Assembly (NCBI GenBank): GCA_022360335.1
Contig: JAKSCZ010000616.1
Location: forward strand, 1-9,799
Source: Pseudomonadota bacterium
GTDB lineage: Bacteria; Pseudomonadota; Gammaproteobacteria; Steroidobacterales; Woeseiaceae
Length of the DNA stretch: 9,799 nucleotides
Direction of reading: 5' to 3'
Below the pieces are notes generated by a model that saw only the letters and a program-made list of their open reading frames with translations, searched no databases and was not told the DNA's origin. Of the stretch, positions 7,346 through 9,799 are shown piece by piece; the stretch's first letter is position 1; the number at the start of each line of letters is the position of its first letter. The position numbers and the translations under genes are program-made.

Positions 7346-7391
7346 ATATCGTTGTCAATCAAGAGGTGGCGCAGAACGCCGTGAACCGATC

Positions 7392-7397
7392 AGTATA
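7392..7397 (-). promoter_or_regulatory. Possible -10 element for gltBD
   Basis: The minus strand reads TATACT, five of six matches to the sigma-70 -10 consensus. A start about 70 bases before the gltB ATG would place the leader hairpin in the 5' UTR. The hexamer 17 bases farther upstream (GTGCGA) is a poor -35, so an activator or another start is possible. No convincing sigma-54 site was found by eye. Confidence 0.3.
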
Positions 7398-7454
7398 GGA
7401 CAACGCCGCAAGCGTCGCACTGGTTGCGCCGGAAACCACCTGCGCCGCCCGACT

Positions 7455-7463
7455 TGATACAGT
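7455..7463 (+). promoter_or_regulatory. Possible extended -10 element for the DUF924 gene
   Basis: TGATACAGT fits an extended -10 (TGn followed by TAnnnT) about 50 bases before the preferred ATG at 7515. No good -35 is seen. It lies in the 180-bp divergent region shared with gltB. This is a weak prediction. Confidence 0.25.
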
Positions 7464-7514
7464 CTACCGGCGACATCGGCCGCATCCGCCCGAATGCCGA
7501 CGGGGTTCCCGCTT

Positions 7515-8180
7515 ATGTCAGTCAAACCGCCCGGCGAAAGCAAAGCCGCCACGCTCACCGACGAGGATCGGGCGCGTATCGGGGAGATACTGGCATTCTG
7601 GTTCGAGAAGCGGGAGCTGACGGCGCCGCAGATCGACCGGCGCATGGACGTCTGGTTCGGCGAAGATCCGGTCTTCGACAGGGAGATCGAGGAGGAATTC
7701 GCCGACGACGTCGACCGGGCCTGCAGGGGCAGGCTCGATCACTGGGCCTCCGAGCCGCGCGGCCGCCTTGCGCTGATCCTGCTGATCGATCAGTTTCGCC
7801 GCAACATCCATCGCAATACGGAGAAAGCGTTTTCGATGGACAAGCTCGCGCTCAAACTGTGTGTCGAGGGCGCGATGGAAAAGAAAGACCTCGGGCTCGC
7901 ACCGATTCAGCGCGTGTTCTTCTACATGCCGCTGCAGCACGCCGAATCGCGCAAGGTCCAGGCGAAATCGGTCGAGTTGTTCGAAAAGCTCGCCGGGTCC
8001 GTGTCCCCCACATACCGGGAGACCTTCCTGACGGTCGCGCAGTTCGCCGAATTGCACCGCGACATCATCGACCGCTTCGGGCGTTTCCCGCACCGCAACG
8101 AATTGCTCGGACGCGAGAACACGCCCGAAGAGGACGAATACCTCGCCGGCGACGGTCCGGACTTCGGGCAGCGCGCCTAG
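7515..8180 (+). CDS. DUF924 family protein
   Basis: The product is 221 residues from ATG 7515 (228 if ATG 7494 is used). The family pattern runs along its whole length: ILAFWFEKRE near the start, a WFGEDPVFD motif, the signature LALILLIDQFRRNIHRNT with the following KAFSMD, then FFYMPLQHAESRKVQ, AQFAELHRDIIDRFGRFPHR with NELLGREN, and a final TPEEDEYLAGDGPDF. These match DUF924 (PF06041), an all-helical family with TPR-like repeats and no established biochemical role that I can name; it is likely cytosolic. ATG 7515 has GGGG nine bases upstream, whereas ATG 7494 has no purine-rich site; both are possible. The gene is divergent from gltB. Its TAG stop shares CTAG with the convergent MATE gene, so it has no space for a terminator of its own. 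Confidence 0.9.
   Translation: MSVKPPGESKAATLTDEDRARIGEILAFWFEKRELTAPQIDRRMDVWFGEDPVFDREIEEEFADDVDRACRGRLDHWASEPRGRLALILLIDQFRRNIHRNTEKAFSMDKLALKLCVEGAMEKKDLGLAPIQRVFFYMPLQHAESRKVQAKSVELFEKLAGSVSPTYRETFLTVAQFAELHRDIIDRFGRFPHRNELLGRENTPEEDEYLAGDGPDFGQRA
8177..8180. other. Shared CTAG: tail-to-tail stop codon overlap
   Basis: The palindromic tetramer CTAG supplies TAG to the DUF924 gene on + (8178-8180) and TAG to the MATE gene on minus (8179-8177). The two convergent genes overlap by four bases, so each transcript must end inside the other gene. Confidence 0.85.
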
Positions 8181-9526
8181 CCGCGCACCCTCGACAGGCG
8201 GACGAAGCGCCACGTCAGCAGAGTGGCCGCGATCGTCAGACCGACGACGAACGAGGCCCAGATCGTGTTCGGCGGCGAGCGCCACACCTTCGCCGCCATG
8301 TAGGCGAACGGGAACGCGATGACCCAGTAGGCGAAGACGTTGATGACCATCGCGTAGCGCGTGTCCTTGTAACCGCGCAGCACCGCCGCCGCGCCGATCT
8401 GCACGCCGTCCGCGATCTGGAAGATCGTGACCATTGCGAGCAGGCTCAGGGCGATGCCGAGCACGGCCGGGTCGTCGGTGTACAGGCTGACCACGGCGTC
8501 GCGGAAAACGAGCAGGAAGACGGCCGACGCCGTCATGAAGCTCCCGCACAAGCCGATGCCGGCAGCCCCCGCGATCCGGGCCCTCTCGTAATCCTCGGCG
8601 CCGATGAGCTGGCCGACCTGGATGGTCGCGGCCGAGCTCAGGCCCAGCGGCACCATGAACAGGGTCGCCGCGAAGTTGAGTGCGATCTGGTGCGCGGCCG
8701 TGATCGTCGCACCGAGCGTCCCGACCAGTATGGAGACCGCGTTGAACAAACCGGCCTCCGCCGTGATCGTGACCGCGATCGGGATGCCGAGTACGACGAT
8801 CTCCCTGAGCACGCCGGGCCGCGGCGGCGCGAACCGCGAGAAGATTCCGAGTTCGCGGTACCTCGGGCTGACGACGACGTACCCGGCGAGGGCGATCATG
8901 ACCAGCCACATCGAAATCGCGCTGGCGATGCCGCAGCCTCGGGCGCCCATCGCCGGGACACCGAGATTGCCGTACATGAACACCCAGTTCAGGAAGACGT
9001 TGCATGCGAGCGCGAAGATCGACGAGTACATGATCGGTCGCGTGTGCCCGATGCCCTCGGTCGTGAAGCGCAGCGCGAGGAACATGAACATGCCCGGCGC
9101 GCCGAACAGGATGGCCTTCGTGTAGCCGACGGTGAGGTCCCGGAAGCCGGGATCGATGCCGATCGCGGTCAGCGCGGGCTCGACCGCGTACTGGCCGGCG
9201 TAGATCAGCGGTATACCGAGCGCGAGCGCGAAGTACAGTCCCTGCCGCGTATAGCGGCCGATCTTCCTGCGGCGACCCGCGCCATGGAGTTGCGCCGCGA
9301 TCGGCGAGATCGCCATCAGTATGCCGAGACCCACCGTGAATGCGAGAAACCAGGTGCTGCTGCCGACGGCGACCGCCGCCAGCGTTTTCGCGCCGAGGCG
9401 CCCGGCCATGACCGCATCGGCGAAACCCATGCCGGCGACGGCGAGATTGTTGATCACGAGGGGGCCGGCCAGGCGGGCGATCGCCGCCGACTGTGTCTTC
9501 CATTCCGTGAGCCGAGCCGTCGTCAT
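8177..9526 (-). CDS. norM: NorM-type MATE family multidrug efflux transporter
   Basis: The 449-residue protein is an integral inner-membrane antiporter that exports organic cations or other metabolites using Na+ or H+. It shows the usual 12 hydrophobic segments in two related halves. NorM-type motifs are clear: MGFADAVMAGRLG near 33-45, ISPIAAQLHGAGRRRKIG, a GHTRP turn, AAHQIALNFAATLFMVPLGL, and VLRGYKDTR near 380. The acidic residues D37, E257 and D373 fall where, from memory, Vibrio cholerae NorM has the cation-site residues D36, E255 and D371. The start is ATG 9526; its Shine-Dalgarno is weak. The ATG nine bases upstream is out of frame and meets a stop at once. The gene ends in a CTAG overlap with the DUF924 gene and is divergent from the thiolase gene. 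The MATE family is certain; the substrate is not known. Confidence 0.93.
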   Translation of the reverse strand: MTTARLTEWKTQSAAIARLAGPLVINNLAVAGMGFADAVMAGRLGAKTLAAVAVGSSTWFLAFTVGLGILMAISPIAAQLHGAGRRRKIGRYTRQGLYFALALGIPLIYAGQYAVEPALTAIGIDPGFRDLTVGYTKAILFGAPGMFMFLALRFTTEGIGHTRPIMYSSIFALACNVFLNWVFMYGNLGVPAMGARGCGIASAISMWLVMIALAGYVVVSPRYRELGIFSRFAPPRPGVLREIVVLGIPIAVTITAEAGLFNAVSILVGTLGATITAAHQIALNFAATLFMVPLGLSSAATIQVGQLIGAEDYERARIAGAAGIGLCGSFMTASAVFLLVFRDAVVSLYTDDPAVLGIALSLLAMVTIFQIADGVQIGAAAVLRGYKDTRYAMVINVFAYWVIAFPFAYMAAKVWRSPPNTIWASFVVGLTIAATLLTWRFVRLSRVRG

Positions 9527-9605
9527 GGCGGCATCTTAACCTACGGTCAAGTCCTTCAATGGTGTAAAGTTGCGGCGCCCCTTGAACAGGAACGGAGGCT
9601 GAAAA
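9527..9605. promoter_or_regulatory. Divergent promoter region between norM-type gene and thiolase gene
   Basis: This 79-bp gap must hold the promoters of two divergent genes. On + the best -10 guess is TAAAGT at 9565-9570 (four of six), without a good -35. On minus TTTACA near 9564-9569 could be a -35 but lacks a clear -10. The + strand GGAGG at 9594-9598 is the ribosome binding site of the thiolase gene. Confidence 0.35.
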
Positions 9606-9799
9606 ATGTTGCACGACGGGCGTGCCATCCGGGTTGCGGTGGTGGGCGGTTCGAGGATTCCCTTTTGCCGGTCGCATTCCGCGTACCGGCAATGCTCGAA
9701 CAAGGACCTGATGACGGCTGCGCTCGACGGCCTGGTCACCAAGCTCGATCTCGGGGGTCAGACGCTCGGCGACGTCGCACTGGGCGCCGTCATCAAACA
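9606..9799 (+). CDS. fadI: Acetyl-CoA acyltransferase (FadI-like thiolase), N-terminal part, cut by window end
   Basis: ATG 9606 follows GGAGG at 9594-9598 with a seven-base gap. The 64 complete codons visible read MLHDGRAIRVAVVGGSRIPF, then CRSHSAYRQCSNKDLMTAAL, then DGLVTKLDLGGQTLGDVALG, ending AVIK at the window edge. This matches the start of the thiolase fold: the VAxVGGxRIPF strand, the SxxAYxxxSNxDL helix, and the LGxVAxGAVxK strand seen in FadI/acetyl-CoA acetyltransferases. Such enzymes cleave 3-ketoacyl-CoA to acetyl-CoA in fatty-acid beta-oxidation. The catalytic Cys and His lie beyond the window. The thiolase family is clear. FadI rather than another acetyl-CoA acetyltransferase is a judgement from the N-terminal pattern alone. 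Confidence 0.8.
   Translation, partial: MLHDGRAIRVAVVGGSRIPFCRSHSAYRQCSNKDLMTAALDGLVTKLDLGGQTLGDVALGAVIK

Noticed and set aside
2996..7384. A 1462-codon open frame on the + strand opposite gltB
   Set aside because: It is in exact codon register with gltB, so stops would need TTA, CTA or TCA codons in gltB, which a GC-rich gene avoids. Its translation is Arg/Asp/Val-rich with no recognisable domain, while gltB is complete on the other strand.
7313..7493. Sigma-54 promoter for nitrogen-regulated gltBD
   Set aside because: GG and GC dinucleotides with the required spacing and flanking bases could not be found on the gltB strand; the closest match is off by two bases.
7518..9692. A 724-codon open frame on the minus strand across the MATE and DUF924 genes
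   Set aside because: It runs antisense to DUF924 and out of frame within the MATE gene. The translation is low-complexity Arg/Gly/His-rich, typical of shadow frames in GC-rich DNA.
1..9799. CRISPR arrays, tRNA or rRNA genes, insertion sequences with transposase, toxin-antitoxin pairs
   Set aside because: No regularly spaced repeats, tRNA cloverleaf signatures, transposase-like ORFs or small paired ORFs were seen on either strand.

Overview
The window looks like a chromosomal piece of a GC-rich gammaproteobacterium. The evidence is a GltB/GltD pair of proteobacterial type, a NorM-type MATE transporter close to the enterobacterial and Vibrio proteins, and a FadI-like thiolase start. No genus can be assigned by eye; the order Steroidobacterales/Woeseiales or another environmental lineage is a guess. 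The core genes are strongly GC-rich. Bases 680 to about 1450 are visibly less so and look accessory.

Layout. (1) Bases 1-680 hold the decayed remnant of a DUF222 / HNH endonuclease gene (the group that includes the multicopy mycobacterial 13E12 repeats). It is readable only by moving through three + strand frames, and it lacks several internal blocks, including the whole HNH catalytic core. (2) A 60-bp palindromic element (281-340) lies inside the remnant, and a perfect 18-bp palindrome (683-700) lies just after its stop. Together they hold three copies of a 14-bp palindrome of type GTTTCCGCGGAAAC. (3) Bases 701-972 contain no recognisable gene. (4) A small VOC/glyoxalase-fold gene lies at 973-1353. 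(5) Two competing hairpins fill the gap before the convergent gltD. (6) gltB-gltD (minus strand, 7312 to 1449) encode both subunits of NADPH-dependent glutamate synthase, coupled by a TAATG stop/start overlap. (7) A 180-bp divergent promoter region separates gltB from a DUF924 gene (+ strand). (8) That gene ends tail to tail with a norM-type MATE transporter (minus strand), the two sharing a CTAG tetranucleotide that gives each its stop codon. (9) A short divergent gap leads to the 5' end of a FadI-like acetyl-CoA acyltransferase gene, cut by the window edge.

Functionally, the long middle block is central nitrogen assimilation (glutamine + 2-oxoglutarate + NADPH to two glutamates). The right side is housekeeping or stress related: cation-coupled drug/metabolite export and fatty-acid beta-oxidation. 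The left 1.4 kb is the accessory part. Its most unusual signal is the palindromic element: it is a multiple of three long, open in all six frames, in frame with the DUF222 fragment, and recurs (as its 14-bp core) at the gene's 3' end. It recalls protein-gene-invading palindromes such as the Rickettsia palindromic elements, and may be tied to the nuclease family it sits in.
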